Notes: generated by a model from the sequence alone, not told the origin. Positions 17,498-26,498 are shown, counted from the first letter of the stretch. The stretch is DNA of 64,000 nucleotides from Clostridia bacterium (GCA_017549335.1 JAFYVB010000004.1:1-64000); one strand, 5' to 3'. A program made the numbers and translations.

Positions 17498-19327
17498 ATG
17501 AAAAAGCTCCTGATTCTCGTCTTCGCACTGCTCATTTGCCTCATGGCAACGTCCGCGCTGGCGGCGACTACAACCTATGACAGCACATGGAATCAAGATA
17601 TAGTGATTGCCGATTCCGGTGAGCACACCGTCATTCTGAATGGCGTTATGCTTGAAAATAATAGTATAACGATTCAGGCACAGGAAACAAAAGTAACCAT
17701 TATTCTGAAGGGCGGCACCACCAATGTTTTGAAAACTGTTCATAGTGTCAAAGGCGATTCGGAAATCGTTATTCGCTGCGAAAGCGCAGGCGAAGGACAC
17801 GAATGCACGGAGAATTGCGGTAAATTGATTATAAAAGGCCACACACGGAACGCAGGCATCGGCAGCGGAGAGAGTGTGGACTTCACCGGCAGCATTACAA
17901 TCACCAGCGGTACCGTCATCATAGAAAATGCCACCTATGGAGCCGGTATCGGCAGCGGTCAACGCGGCGCCATGAGCGGCACGATCACGATCACGGATAG
18001 TATCGTCACTGCAGATTGCGACTGCGGTGCCGGCATCGGCGGCGGTGAACTCGGCGCCATGAGCGGCACGATCACGATCACGGACAGCGCCGTCACCATA
18101 GAAGAAGGCCGCTATGGAGCCGGTATCGGCAGCGGTTGGCACCGCAAAATGAGCGGCACCGTCATGATCACAGACAGCACCGTCACCGCAGATAGCTACT
18201 GGGGCGCCGGCATCGGCAGCGGTGAAACCGGCGAAATGAGCGGCACCATCACGATCACGGACAGTACCGTCACCGCAAGTGGCGGCATTGGAGCCGGCAT
18301 CGGCAGCGGTCAAGACAGCGCCATGAGCGGCACCATTGCAATCACAAATAGCACCGTTAATAGTACCGACATCGGCAGCGGTGAATTTGGCGAAATGAGC
18401 GGCGCCATCACCATCACGGACAGTACCGTCACTGCAAATAGCGGCTGGAGTGCCGGCATCGGCAGCGGTCAAGACGGCGCCATGAGCGGCACCGTCACGA
18501 TCACGGACAGTACCGTCACTGCAAGAAGCGACTGGGGTGCCGGCATCGGTAGCGGTTGGAAAGGCGACATGAGCGGCACCGTCACCATCACAGACAGTAC
18601 CGTCACTGCAAATGGCGGCAGGGGTGCCGGTATCGGCGCCGGTAATGATAGCAATTTCACAGGCAAGCTTATCATGCGTGGCAACGTTGACGTCACGGCG
18701 ATTGGCGAATATTGGGGCATCGGTCCGGGGCATGGCGATCCCATCAGCGAAGGTGCGGAGATTTATGTTGAACCCACTAACGGCAACATAATCGGCGTAA
18801 AACAGGGCTACGATGAGGAAAGCGCAGTAAATCTGGCAGGAACGCCTTATTCCGTTAAGACCGATCTGATTCCTTTGCTGAACGGTTCCCCCTATGTGCG
18901 CACCCGTTATAATACCGAAACGGTAACGCCCAGTCCTTCTCCCAAGCCCGTCACTCCGTCTCCCGTGCCGGTGACGCCTTCTCCCAAGCCTGTAACGCCC
19001 ACTTCCTGTTACGGCGGCACGGCGACCTGTACTGAGCTTGCCATTTGCGAGGACTGCGGCAAGGGCTACGGTGAGTTGAACAAGAAAAACCATGTGCATA
19101 AGGTGATTCTTCCCTACGTTCCGCCCACGACCACCAGCACGGGCTTGACCGAGGGTCTGAAGTGCGGCGATTGCCAAACGATCATCATCCCGCAGCAGAT
19201 CATCCCCATGCTCCCCTCCGATCTTCCCCAGACCGGCGACGGCACGAACTTCGCATTCCTCGTCCTCCTCGCCGCAGCGGGCATGATCGGAATGACGGTG
19301 ATTCTGCGTAAAAAGAACGAAGCGTAA
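17498..19327 (+). CDS. Sortase-anchored surface protein with beta-helix-like repeats
   Basis: 609 residues. N-terminal signal peptide (MKKLLILVFALLICLMATSALA), then about 350 residues built from roughly nine imperfect 27-30-residue repeats of the form GAGIGSGxxGxMSGTITITDSTVTA (about 145-385), then a Pro/Ser/Thr/Val linker (TPSPSPKPVTPSPVPVTPSP), a short Cys-containing region, and an LPQTG motif (576-580) with a hydrophobic span and RKKNEA tail. Valine/isoleucine ladders with G and N turns suggest a right-handed parallel beta-helix like autotransporter or pectate-lyase folds. Probably a displayed adhesin or glycan-binding protein. It is the first gene after the A14 promoter. Exact ligand unknown. 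Confidence 0.85.
   Translation: MKKLLILVFALLICLMATSALAATTTYDSTWNQDIVIADSGEHTVILNGVMLENNSITIQAQETKVTIILKGGTTNVLKTVHSVKGDSEIVIRCESAGEGHECTENCGKLIIKGHTRNAGIGSGESVDFTGSITITSGTVIIENATYGAGIGSGQRGAMSGTITITDSIVTADCDCGAGIGGGELGAMSGTITITDSAVTIEEGRYGAGIGSGWHRKMSGTVMITDSTVTADSYWGAGIGSGETGEMSGTITITDSTVTASGGIGAGIGSGQDSAMSGTIAITNSTVNSTDIGSGEFGEMSGAITITDSTVTANSGWSAGIGSGQDGAMSGTVTITDSTVTARSDWGAGIGSGWKGDMSGTVTITDSTVTANGGRGAGIGAGNDSNFTGKLIMRGNVDVTAIGEYWGIGPGHGDPISEGAEIYVEPTNGNIIGVKQGYDEESAVNLAGTPYSVKTDLIPLLNGSPYVRTRYNTETVTPSPSPKPVTPSPVPVTPSPKPVTPTSCYGGTATCTELAICEDCGKGYGELNKKNHVHKVILPYVPPTTTSTGLTEGLKCGDCQTIIIPQQIIPMLPSDLPQTGDGTNFAFLVLLAAAGMIGMTVILRKKNEA
17938..18650 (+). repeat. Coding tandem repeat, about 81-90 bp units
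   Basis: Eight to nine units share blocks such as GCCGGCATCGGCAGCGGT and ATGAGCGGCAC followed by ATCACGGACAG. Units near 18361 are shorter. Near-identical blocks make recombination-driven repeat-number change likely. Confidence 0.85.
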
Positions 19328-19383
19328 TTCTAAACAACCGGTAAAGAGTTGTTTACACATAAATACGAGAGGAGCTTCAAACC

Positions 19384-20334
19384 ATGAAAAAGCTGCGTAC
19401 TTTGGCGATTCTATTGATGATCGTCATGCTGACGGTATGCTCTGCCGCGTGTGCGGAAGAAACCTATACGGTAAAGGTGGACGCTACCAAATACCTGGAC
19501 GACAAGGATCCCGGCAGGGAAAAGTTTGCCTTCAAGGTATGGGAACTGACCGAAAGGCAGTGGAACGAACTGTTCAACATTGATATCCTGCTTTCCGTGC
19601 TGCCGGAGAATGAACGACCGGTGCGCCCGGTCATCCCTGATGATGGCGTAATTGAATTTATTCCGTCGAACCCGTCGACAGGAATCCCCAACACCGGAGA
19701 AAAGATCGAATCGCTCCGTAACCCGGGAATCATCTCTCCCGAGCCTGCTCCGCTTCCGGATGACTTTATTTCGGATGACCCGCTTTCCGTGCTTACCGAA
19801 GATCAGCTCACAAAGATTGCCGATCATCTGCGGAAAAAGCTGGACAAGCTGCCTTATACCATCGTGTATAACAACGGCAAAACCGTTCCCTTCATTGACG
19901 AAACCTACGCTGAAGAAGAATTCGAAAAAAAATATTTTGCCATTACCGAAGTGCACGATCCATCCAAGCCCTTCTGCTATGATCACTCCGTTTACGGATA
20001 CAGTGTGGATATAGTAAAATTCGGAATAATTGTCTCGCCCGTCTTGCCTCCGGTTATGAATGATGAAGTTGTTCGTCCTCCCGTTAGTGGAGATCATATC
20101 GAAAGTATAATGGTTAGCAATACAATGTTTTGTGTTTCTCCCGAGCACGGAATGCATGTTGGCCCTGTATCAGAGGGCATTGATGAGCCTGCCGACCACT
20201 TCATCTTCAACAACCGCACCTGCAAGGACGTTCCCCAGACCGGCGATAACACGAACTTTGCGTTCCTTGCTGCGCTCGCAGTAATCGGCATGATCGGCAT
20301 GACGGTAATCATTCGCAAAAAGAACGAAGCGTAA
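19384..20334 (+). CDS. Second sortase-anchored surface protein, VPQTG signal
   Basis: 316 residues. Signal peptide MKKLRTLAILLMIVMLTVCSAACA, a middle region with no domain I can name (TYTVKVDATKYLDDKDPG, LPYTIVYNNGKTVPFIDETY, ending in repeated P/V turns), and a C-terminal VPQTGDNTNFAF sorting signal, hydrophobic span and RKKNEA tail almost identical to that of the preceding protein. The beta-rich core with a T-V-K-V-D-A-T-K start looks like a Cna-B-type or pilin-like Ig domain, but that is tentative. It starts 56 bases after the upstream gene with no terminator between, so both are probably one transcript. Confidence 0.75.
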   Translation: MKKLRTLAILLMIVMLTVCSAACAEETYTVKVDATKYLDDKDPGREKFAFKVWELTERQWNELFNIDILLSVLPENERPVRPVIPDDGVIEFIPSNPSTGIPNTGEKIESLRNPGIISPEPAPLPDDFISDDPLSVLTEDQLTKIADHLRKKLDKLPYTIVYNNGKTVPFIDETYAEEEFEKKYFAITEVHDPSKPFCYDHSVYGYSVDIVKFGIIVSPVLPPVMNDEVVRPPVSGDHIESIMVSNTMFCVSPEHGMHVGPVSEGIDEPADHFIFNNRTCKDVPQTGDNTNFAFLAALAVIGMIGMTVIIRKKNEA

Positions 20335-20340
20335 CAAGCA

Positions 20341-20380
20341 AAAAGCGCGGAGAGCTGATGCTCTCCGCGCTTTGTTTCTT
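20341..20380. terminator. Bidirectional terminator between surface-protein gene and mntP
   Basis: Thirteen-base arms AAAGCGCGGAGAG (20343-20355) and CTCTCCGCGCTTT (20362-20374). Confidence 0.88.
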
Positions 20381-20382
20381 TG

Positions 20383-20967
20383 TCAAAACACGCCTGTCAC
20401 AAAAATCTCGATACCGATCAAAATCAGGATCACGCCGCCGAGAATGCCTGCTTTTCCTGCCAGCTTGGTGCCCGCTTTCCGACCGATGAAAAGCCCGCCC
20501 AGACAAATCACAAAGGTAACGGCAGCGATCAGGATAACAGCGATCAACGCCTGCGCAAAGCCATATTCGGCGATGGTAAAGCCCACGCTCAGCGCATCGA
20601 TGGAGGTGGCGACGCCCTGCACCATCAGCGCGGCGAAGCCCACGCCGGGGCGGCATTCGCATTCTTCCTCGCCTTTGATGCCCTCGATCAGCATCTTGCC
20701 ACCGATAAAGCCCAGCAGCGCCAGCGCGATCCACGGGATCAGCTTTTCAAAGGAGGTAAAATACTGCACGATGGTGTGTACACACACCCAGCCGATCATG
20801 GGCATGACGCCCTGAAACAGCGCAAAGATGCCGGCGATCATGCACACCTTGCGGGTTTTCATGCAGGGCTCATGCAAGCCGTTGGCAAGGGATACCGAGA
20901 AGGCGTCCATGGCCAGACCTACGCCCAGCAGGATATTGGTCAAGAAGAAGCTGAATCCCATTTCCAT
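20383..20967 (-). CDS. mntP: Manganese efflux pump MntP
   Basis: 194 residues, six membrane segments, the usual size of MntP. GLAMDAFSVSLANGL and VQGVATSIDALSVGF are the paired acidic motifs (Asp in helices 1 and 4) expected to bind Mn2+. Start 20967 follows GGAGG. The gene is preceded by a yybP-ykoY type element and an intrinsic terminator, so export should rise when cytoplasmic Mn2+ is high. Confidence 0.93.
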   Translation of the reverse strand: MEMGFSFFLTNILLGVGLAMDAFSVSLANGLHEPCMKTRKVCMIAGIFALFQGVMPMIGWVCVHTIVQYFTSFEKLIPWIALALLGFIGGKMLIEGIKGEEECECRPGVGFAALMVQGVATSIDALSVGFTIAEYGFAQALIAVILIAAVTFVICLGGLFIGRKAGTKLAGKAGILGGVILILIGIEIFVTGVF

Positions 20968-20983
20968 CTTTCATCCTCCGCAA

Positions 20984-21013
20984 TAAAAAAGCCAAGTATG
21001 CAGCCATACTTGG
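20984..21013 (-). terminator. Expression-platform terminator of the mntP riboswitch
   Basis: On the minus strand, CCAAGTATG and CATACTTGG arms (21013-20992) with loop GCTG, then CTTTTTT. It lies between the aptamer and the mntP ribosome site. Confidence 0.85.
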
Positions 21014-21057
21014 ACGCCGCAAGGGCATACGACCCCATGTATAGCTTGGCAGTTATA

Positions 21058-21142
21058 CATGAGTCTCGCGATTGAAAACAAGCCAGGCTCTCGCCAGTAT
21101 GTTGACTTGCTACACGCCGCAGGCATGCTCGCTACTCCCTCA
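21058..21142 (-). ncRNA. yybP-ykoY manganese riboswitch aptamer
   Basis: Read on the minus strand it carries the conserved blocks in order: GGGAGTAGC (21139-21131), GTCAACATACTGG in the middle, and GCGAGACTCATG (21069-21058). It lies between a consensus promoter and a terminator upstream of mntP, the classic target of this Mn2+-sensing family. Mn2+ binding should favour read-through. Confidence 0.85.
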
Positions 21143-21151
21143 CAGGCGGAT

Positions 21152-21180
21152 ATTATACTATTGATTGAATTCTTTGTCAA
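21152..21180 (-). promoter_or_regulatory. Promoter of the riboswitch-mntP transcript
   Basis: Minus strand TTGACA (21180-21175), 17 bases, TATAAT (21157-21152). Perfect consensus. Confidence 0.9.
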
Positions 21181-21264
21181 CTACATCTCCTCCCCCTTGT
21201 TGCCAAAGCGCCACAGCGCAGGAAAAAAATATATAATCTGTCCACATTTTATATTTTTTATGTA

Positions 21265-21293
21265 TTTACATTATTCCAATTCTATCATATAAT
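21265..21293 (+). promoter_or_regulatory. Promoter of the secreted flavoprotein gene
   Basis: TTTACA (21265-21270), 17 bases, TATAAT (21288-21293). Confidence 0.7.
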
Positions 21294-21355
21294 ATCGATT
21301 GGCGCGTTTCGATATATTACCGGAACGACGACCTGAATCAAGGAGGAAATCCCTA

Positions 21356-23257
21356 ATGAAGAAGTTCCTGGCTATGCTGCTGTGCGTGATCATGACGGTC
21401 ACCATGGTTCCCGCTATGGCTGAAGGCGCGGACGCCGATATCGTTGTGATCGGTGCCGGCGGCGCCGGCCTGGCCGCCGCTCTGGAAGCCGTTGAAAACG
21501 GCGCCCAGAAGGTTATCGTTCTGGAAATGACCGGCAAGACCGGCGGTGCTCTGAATTTTACCAGCGGCTCCATGTCTGCTGCCGGCACCATCCTCCAGAA
21601 GGAAGACGGCATTGAGGATACCGTTGAATCCTACATCGCCGACATCATCAACAACGGTGATGACTTCGGCGGCAATCCCAACGAAACCCTGATCTCCGTG
21701 TATGCCAACAAGGCTGCCGCCACCTTCGACTGGATGTACGAAAACGGTCTGAAGGACTGCACCTTCTCCGTGGACCGCGCTACCGGCACCCGTGCCCAGT
21801 TCGCTCCCGAGCATGCTCTGTACTCCATCAAGCGCACTTACAAGGCTACCGCCAAGGACCCCAGCAAGTATAAGTCCGCTGCCCACGAAACGCTGGACAC
21901 GCTGGTTGCCGCCAACGACAAGATCGAAATCCTCTACAACACCAAGGCTGTTGAGCTGAAGGCCAATGAAAAGGGCCAGGTGCTGACCGTTGTTACCAAC
22001 AAGAGCACCTCCTACACCGCCAAGAACGGTATCATCGTCTGCACCGGCGGTTACTCCTCCAACAGCAAGCTGATGGGCGCCTATACCGCCTACGGCGAAT
22101 ACTATCTGGCCGGCGGCGCTCCCGGTGCTGACGGCAATGCCCTGCCCATGATGCAGAAAGTTGGCGCCGGCATCACCGCCATGAACGCCATCCCCACCTT
22201 CCCCATGGGTCTGGTAGACAAGGCGAACGAATCCATCGGTTCCATCGCCTCCACCTACACTTGGAAGGCCGGCGGTATCGTTGTTAACCAGAACGGCGAA
22301 CGCTTCTGCAACGAAACCGAATCCAACCCCGCTCCCCGCGAGGTCGCCCTGGAAGAACAGCCCGGCGCTGTGCAGTACGACATCTACACCGACAAGATCC
22401 TGGCTGATCTGACCGCTGCCGGTCAGGCTTACTTCATGGCCGCTTACTTCAGCAGCCCCGCTGCGAAGGGCGCTCACGTGATGTACGAAGGCAACTCCAT
22501 CGAAGAGCTGGCCGCCGCCATCAACGTTCCCGCCGCCAACCTGAAGAAGACCATCGAAGAGTACAATGCTGCCGTTGAAAAGGGCGAGCCCGATGAGTTC
22601 GGCCGCGAATTCAACGTATCCAACACCTACAACCTGGTCACCAATAAGGTGGAAGGCGAAAAGTTCTACGCCATCCGTCTGCACGCTCTGTGCGTTATGA
22701 CGCTGGGCGGCGTTACCGCCAATGCCAACATGCAGGTTCTGGATGAAAACGGCGCTGTGATCCCCGGTCTGTACGCTGCCGGTGAAGTTGTCGGCGGTAT
22801 CTGGGGCAAGTTCGTTTCCGGCGGCACCGGCGTTATGGGTCCCATCGTGTTCGGTCAGGTTGCTGCCGCTCACGCCATGAACAACACCCTCGCCGAAGGC
22901 TACACTGTGAAGGCCTCCGTCAATCTGCTGGATGAAAGCCTGTTCGCCAAGGAAGTTTCCTCCGAAAAGCTGTTCGACATGACCGCCAAGCTGAACGACG
23001 GCACCTACAAGGCCACCGTTGCCGGTCAGGATGGTCCCATGGAAGTGCAGGTTGTCATCGCCAACGGCAAGATCGCTGACGTTGAAATCCTCTCCAATCA
23101 CGAAACCGTCGGCTATGCCGATGCCGCTCTGAAGGCCATTCCCGAAGCCATCGAAGCTGCCAACGATCCCACCGTGGATACCATCACCGGTGTGACCAAC
23201 ACCTCCAAGCGCATCATGACTGCCGTTGTGGACTGCCTGAACCAGGCCTCCAAGTAA
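21356..23257 (+). CDS. Secreted FAD-dependent reductase with C-terminal FMN-binding domain (fumarate/urocanate reductase-like)
   Basis: 633 residues. Signal peptide MKKFLAMLLCVIMTVTMVPAMA, no lipobox. The FAD domain starts with DADIVVIGAGGAGLAAALEA and includes GKTGGALNFTSGSMSAAG; it belongs to the FAD_binding_2 family of extracytoplasmic fumarate, urocanate and cinnamate-type reductases. The C-terminal about 80 residues (DGTYKATVAGQDGPMEVQV ... DTITGVTNTSKRI) are an FMN-binding domain; the Thr in TGVT corresponds to the residue flavinylated by ApbE. Likely reduces an extracellular organic electron acceptor during anaerobic growth. Start by AAGGAGG at 21341. No ApbE or electron donor gene is adjacent. 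Codon bias is strong (few rare codons), suggesting high expression. Confidence 0.88.
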   Translation: MKKFLAMLLCVIMTVTMVPAMAEGADADIVVIGAGGAGLAAALEAVENGAQKVIVLEMTGKTGGALNFTSGSMSAAGTILQKEDGIEDTVESYIADIINNGDDFGGNPNETLISVYANKAAATFDWMYENGLKDCTFSVDRATGTRAQFAPEHALYSIKRTYKATAKDPSKYKSAAHETLDTLVAANDKIEILYNTKAVELKANEKGQVLTVVTNKSTSYTAKNGIIVCTGGYSSNSKLMGAYTAYGEYYLAGGAPGADGNALPMMQKVGAGITAMNAIPTFPMGLVDKANESIGSIASTYTWKAGGIVVNQNGERFCNETESNPAPREVALEEQPGAVQYDIYTDKILADLTAAGQAYFMAAYFSSPAAKGAHVMYEGNSIEELAAAINVPAANLKKTIEEYNAAVEKGEPDEFGREFNVSNTYNLVTNKVEGEKFYAIRLHALCVMTLGGVTANANMQVLDENGAVIPGLYAAGEVVGGIWGKFVSGGTGVMGPIVFGQVAAAHAMNNTLAEGYTVKASVNLLDESLFAKEVSSEKLFDMTAKLNDGTYKATVAGQDGPMEVQVVIANGKIADVEILSNHETVGYADAALKAIPEAIEAANDPTVDTITGVTNTSKRIMTAVVDCLNQASK

Positions 23258-23270
23258 TTGCAGCATCCCG

Positions 23271-23302
23271 AGCCGGGGGAGCAAAAGCTCCTCCGGCTTT
23301 TT
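23271..23302 (+). terminator. Intrinsic terminator after the flavoprotein gene
   Basis: Arms AGCCGGGGGAGC and GCTCCTCCGGCT around AAAA, then TTTT. Confidence 0.85.
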
Positions 23303-23304
23303 GA

Positions 23305-23333
23305 TTGCTTCTTTTCTACTTTTTTGATATAAT
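23305..23333 (+). promoter_or_regulatory. Promoter of the serine hydrolase-malic enzyme operon
   Basis: TTGCTT (23305-23310), 17 bases, TATAAT (23328-23333), directly after the preceding terminator. Confidence 0.65.
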
Positions 23334-23353
23334 TCATTTCAGGAGGCGATCAC

Positions 23354-24130
23354 GTGAAAGAATTGCCTGTGCTTGAAGCAATCAAACATGAAATGGCGCA
23401 TATCCCCGGGCATCTGGGCTTTTACTATAAAAACCTGATTTCGGGCTTTTGCTATGGCGTAAACGAGGAGGAAGTCTTCGGCGCAGCCAGCGTGATGAAA
23501 CTGCCGCTGTATCTGCTGATCCTTCAAAAATCGCTGCGTGGCGAAGCTTCCATGGAGGATAAAATCACCGTCACACAAGGGGACAAGGTTCCCATCTGCG
23601 GCGCGCTGACTCTGTTCACCCACGATATCGAAACCGACGTCCGCACCCTCTGCCGCCTGATGATCTCCCTGAGCGACAATACCGCCACCAACCGTCTGAT
23701 CGATCACATCGGCATTCCCGAAATTCAAAAGCAGTTTGCCTCCATGGGGCTTGAAAAAACAATGATCCGCCGCAAGCTGTTTGACCGCGCCGCAGCAAGA
23801 GCAGGCATTCAGAATACCATCTGCCCCAGGGAAATGGGCGATTTGCTGGAAAAGCTGTACCGGCGGGAGATCCTCTCCCCCGCCCTTTGCAAAGAAGCCG
23901 TCGAAACCCTGCTTTTGCAGCAGGTGGATCATAAACTGAACGGCAAGATCTGCGGCGAAGTGCCCATCGCCCACAAAACAGGAGAAGATGACAACCTGAG
24001 CAATGACGTTGGCATCGTCTATGCCGGGGAACCCTTTGTGATCTGCTTTGTGGGGCATGATACAAATGTATATCTTTGGGAGGATCTCATGCGCCGCAGC
24101 ACCTACGATCTATTGAAAATTCAGGAGTGA
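23354..24130 (+). CDS. Class A beta-lactamase-like serine hydrolase, apparently cytoplasmic
   Basis: 258 residues. The three catalytic motifs of class A beta-lactamases and DD-peptidases are present: S46-V-M-K49, S107-D-N109 and a HKTGED box near residue 210. There is no signal peptide or membrane segment, and the class A Glu166 loop is not obvious. GTG start at 23354 follows AGGAGG. Members of this group (beta-lactamase2) are found in many clostridia, and resistance is not implied. It might act on peptides or esters. Six bases separate it from the malic enzyme gene. Confidence 0.78.
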   Translation: MKELPVLEAIKHEMAHIPGHLGFYYKNLISGFCYGVNEEEVFGAASVMKLPLYLLILQKSLRGEASMEDKITVTQGDKVPICGALTLFTHDIETDVRTLCRLMISLSDNTATNRLIDHIGIPEIQKQFASMGLEKTMIRRKLFDRAAARAGIQNTICPREMGDLLEKLYRREILSPALCKEAVETLLLQQVDHKLNGKICGEVPIAHKTGEDDNLSNDVGIVYAGEPFVICFVGHDTNVYLWEDLMRRSTYDLLKIQE

Positions 24131-24135
24131 GCAAC

Positions 24136-25308
24136 ATGGATATCAAACAGGAAGCGCTTCAAAAGCACGGCGAATGGCAGGGAAAGATCGAAGTCGTCTC
24201 CCGTGTACCCGTCACAAATTCTCAGGAGCTTTCGCTGGCCTATACTCCCGGCGTTGCCCAGCCCTGCCTTGAAATTCACAAGGATTATGAAAAATCCTGG
24301 TCGCTTACGCGCCGAAGCAATCTGGTGGCAGTGATCACCGACGGCACTGCCGTGCTGGGTCTGGGCGATATCGGCCCCGAAGCGGGCATGCCAGTGATGG
24401 AAGGCAAATGCTGTCTGTTTAAGGAATTTGCCGATGTGGACGCCTTCCCGCTGTGTCTTCGCACCAAGGATACCGACGAGCTGGTCCGCAGCATTTACCT
24501 GCTTTCCGGCAGCTTTGGCGGCATCAATCTGGAGGATATTGCCGCGCCCCGCTGCTTTGAAATCGAGCGCCGGTTAAAGGAGCTGTGCGATATTCCCGTT
24601 TTCCATGACGATCAGCACGGAACCGCCATCGTGGTAGCGGCGGCCCTTCTCAACGCGCTGCGTGTGGTGCGCAAAAAGATGGATGAAATCAAAGTCGTGA
24701 TCAACGGCGCCGGCGCAGCGGGCATCGCCATTGGCAAGCAACTGCTGCGTTTGGGCGTACAGCATCTTATGATGGTGGATCGCTTCGGCATCATCTGTGA
24801 AGGCATGGAAAACCTCAACCCCGCCCATGAAGAAATCAGCCGCGTTACCAACCGGGAGCATCTCCGGGGCGAACTGAAGGACGCCATCCGCGGTGCAGAC
24901 GTGTTCATCGGTGTATCCGCCCCCGGCGTGCTCACAGGCGAAATGGTGGCAACCATGGCCGAAAATGCCTGCGTGTTCCCCATGGCCAATCCCACCCCTG
25001 AGATCTTCCCTGAGGAAGCGCTTTCCGCCGGCGCGGCAGTGGTAGGCACGGGACGCAGCGATTATCCCAATCAGATCAACAACGTGCTGGCCTTCCCCGG
25101 CATTTTCCGCGGCGCGCTGGACGTACGCGCCAGCGACATCAACGATGAAATGAAGATGGCCGCCTCCCGCGCCATCGCTTCCCTTGTGAGCGATGAAGAA
25201 CTGAGCAAGGATTACATCCTGCCCAAGGCTTTTGACAAGCGGGTGGGCTCCGCCGTCGCCGCTGCGGTCGCCCAAGCTGCAAAAGAAAGCGGCGTCGCCC
25301 GCGTATAA
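24136..25308 (+). CDS. NAD(P)-dependent malic enzyme (oxaloacetate-decarboxylating)
   Basis: 390 residues, the short bacterial form. [14 protein letters not shown], the divalent-metal site in [12 protein letters not shown] and the Rossmann motif [11 protein letters not shown] are typical, as is [12 protein letters not shown]. It oxidatively decarboxylates malate to pyruvate (or runs reductively), linking C4 acids to pyruvate, which also comes from the citramalate route encoded at 1-11218. Start at 24136; the frame open to 24076 lies inside the preceding gene. Confidence 0.93.
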   Translation: MDIKQEALQKHGEWQGKIEVVSRVPVTNSQELSLAYTPGVAQPCLEIHKDYEKSWSLTRRSNLVAVITDGTAVLGLGDIGPEAGMPVMEGKCCLFKEFADVDAFPLCLRTKDTDELVRSIYLLSGSFGGINLEDIAAPRCFEIERRLKELCDIPVFHDDQHGTAIVVAAALLNALRVVRKKMDEIKVVINGAGAAGIAIGKQLLRLGVQHLMMVDRFGIICEGMENLNPAHEEISRVTNREHLRGELKDAIRGADVFIGVSAPGVLTGEMVATMAENACVFPMANPTPEIFPEEALSAGAAVVGTGRSDYPNQINNVLAFPGIFRGALDVRASDINDEMKMAASRAIASLVSDEELSKDYILPKAFDKRVGSAVAAAVAQAAKESGVARV

Positions 25309-25326
25309 TTTCAGGGAGAAGCCGGC

Positions 25327-25503
25327 ATGAAAAAGTTCTTTCTGATCCTCGCAGTTTTTGGTTTACTCGCGCTGCTGACGGGCATCAGCCCCTTGATCGC
25401 AGGCATCCGCGAAAGAGGCTGGGACGGAGTAAATTACGGCCGCATCCTTTTCCCGCTGCTGATCGCCATCGCATCCCTTATAGCATACAAACGGCATAAA
25501 TAA
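25327..25503 (+). CDS. Small two-helix membrane protein, hypothetical
   Basis: 58 residues starting MKKFFLILAVFGLLALLTG, with a second hydrophobic span RILFPLLIAIASLIAYK and a basic end KRHK. Ribosome site AGGGAGAAG precedes ATG 25327; it lies 18 bases after the malic enzyme gene and just before a terminator, so it ends that operon. Function unknown. Confidence 0.65.
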   Translation: MKKFFLILAVFGLLALLTGISPLIAGIRERGWDGVNYGRILFPLLIAIASLIAYKRHK

Positions 25504-25511
25504 CAAAAAAT

Positions 25512-25543
25512 CCCCGGCAGAAAACACTGTCGGGGGCTTTTTT
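25512..25543. terminator. Bidirectional terminator
   Basis: Arms CCCCGGCAG (25512-25520) and CTGTCGGGG (25527-25535) with T or A runs on each side; ends the malic enzyme operon and the FUSC gene. Confidence 0.8.
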
Positions 25544-26444
25544 ACACGCCTATCTGGGAAAGCAGTTCCTGCCGGAGCCGCAGGATCTGCGAAACATGGT
25601 AATTGGTAATGAGATCCGCTTCGGCGCTCACCGATTCACTGCTTTCACACACAAGAGTACCGATTGCCTTCAGTTTTTCACGGTTTTCTTCATTCAGCGC
25701 TCCTGCTTTTTTCATGACCGAAAGCACTTCCAGATGCGCGATCAGCTCTCTGGCGTAGCTCTCACAGCGGCGCAATTCCGCCAGTTTGCCCGATTGCCAG
25801 CGGGCGCGGGTAAAAAACTTCTGTCGGGAAAAAATATTGAGCTGGCTTGTCAGATCGCTCATGTATTTTTCCATCGCCGAAACGTCCGGCAGGACAGCGT
25901 TGTAACCGGCCATTTTCTCCATAAAGCGCAGCAGTTCCCGATCCAGATTTTCCACCGTTTTGCGGATCATGCGGCTGTTGTCATAGGGAAAAACCAGCGT
26001 ATTGATCAGCATACCAACGGCAAGGCCGATGGCGCTGTCCCAGACGCGCCCAAATGCGTACTGCATCGGTGCAACAGAGGGCGTGATGCAAACCATCACC
26101 ACGATAAAACAGGGCAGAGAGGGCGAAAAACGGATGCGCAGCGCATTGTAAAGAACGATGACCAGCATCAGCCCAAGCGCCGTTGCCGCCAGCTGCGGCA
26201 CAGGCAGCATACGCAAAAGCGCACCCATCACACCGCCGAACAGCACGCCGACGATCTGCGTCAGGCAGGATTCCAGCGAATCCTTGAAGGTGGGCTGCAT
26301 GGCCGCCATGGCGCCCAGCATGGCAAAAACCAGTTTGGAATCGGTGGTGCCGTAGGAATCCACGATCACCATGGACAAAACCACGGCGATCACCGTTTTC
26401 ACAGTACGCAAGCCGATATGAAATCTTGAGTATATCTTTTGCAT
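25542..26444 (-). CDS. FUSC / aromatic acid exporter family membrane protein
   Basis: 300 residues. The N-terminal half has about six hydrophobic segments (RTVKTVIAVVLSMVIVDSYG, LAATALGLMLVIVLYNALRI, SAIGLAVGMLINTLVFPY) and the C-terminal half is a soluble helical domain (about 165-300). This matches short Firmicutes proteins of the ArAE_1/FUSC group, related to p-hydroxybenzoate efflux AaeB and YhcK-like proteins. Substrate unknown. Start at 26444 follows GGAGATAAACA. Single gene. Confidence 0.82.
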   Translation of the reverse strand: MQKIYSRFHIGLRTVKTVIAVVLSMVIVDSYGTTDSKLVFAMLGAMAAMQPTFKDSLESCLTQIVGVLFGGVMGALLRMLPVPQLAATALGLMLVIVLYNALRIRFSPSLPCFIVVMVCITPSVAPMQYAFGRVWDSAIGLAVGMLINTLVFPYDNSRMIRKTVENLDRELLRFMEKMAGYNAVLPDVSAMEKYMSDLTSQLNIFSRQKFFTRARWQSGKLAELRRCESYARELIAHLEVLSVMKKAGALNEENREKLKAIGTLVCESSESVSAEADLITNYHVSQILRLRQELLSQIGV

Positions 26445-26498
26445 TGTTTATCTCCGATCTTTTTCCCCGCGGTTTCCCGCGCCGCAATAAAATACACG

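Noticed and set aside
17938..18650. CRISPR-like regular repeats
   Set aside because: Units are in frame, code for a solenoid repeat, lack unique spacers of constant length and have no cas genes nearby.
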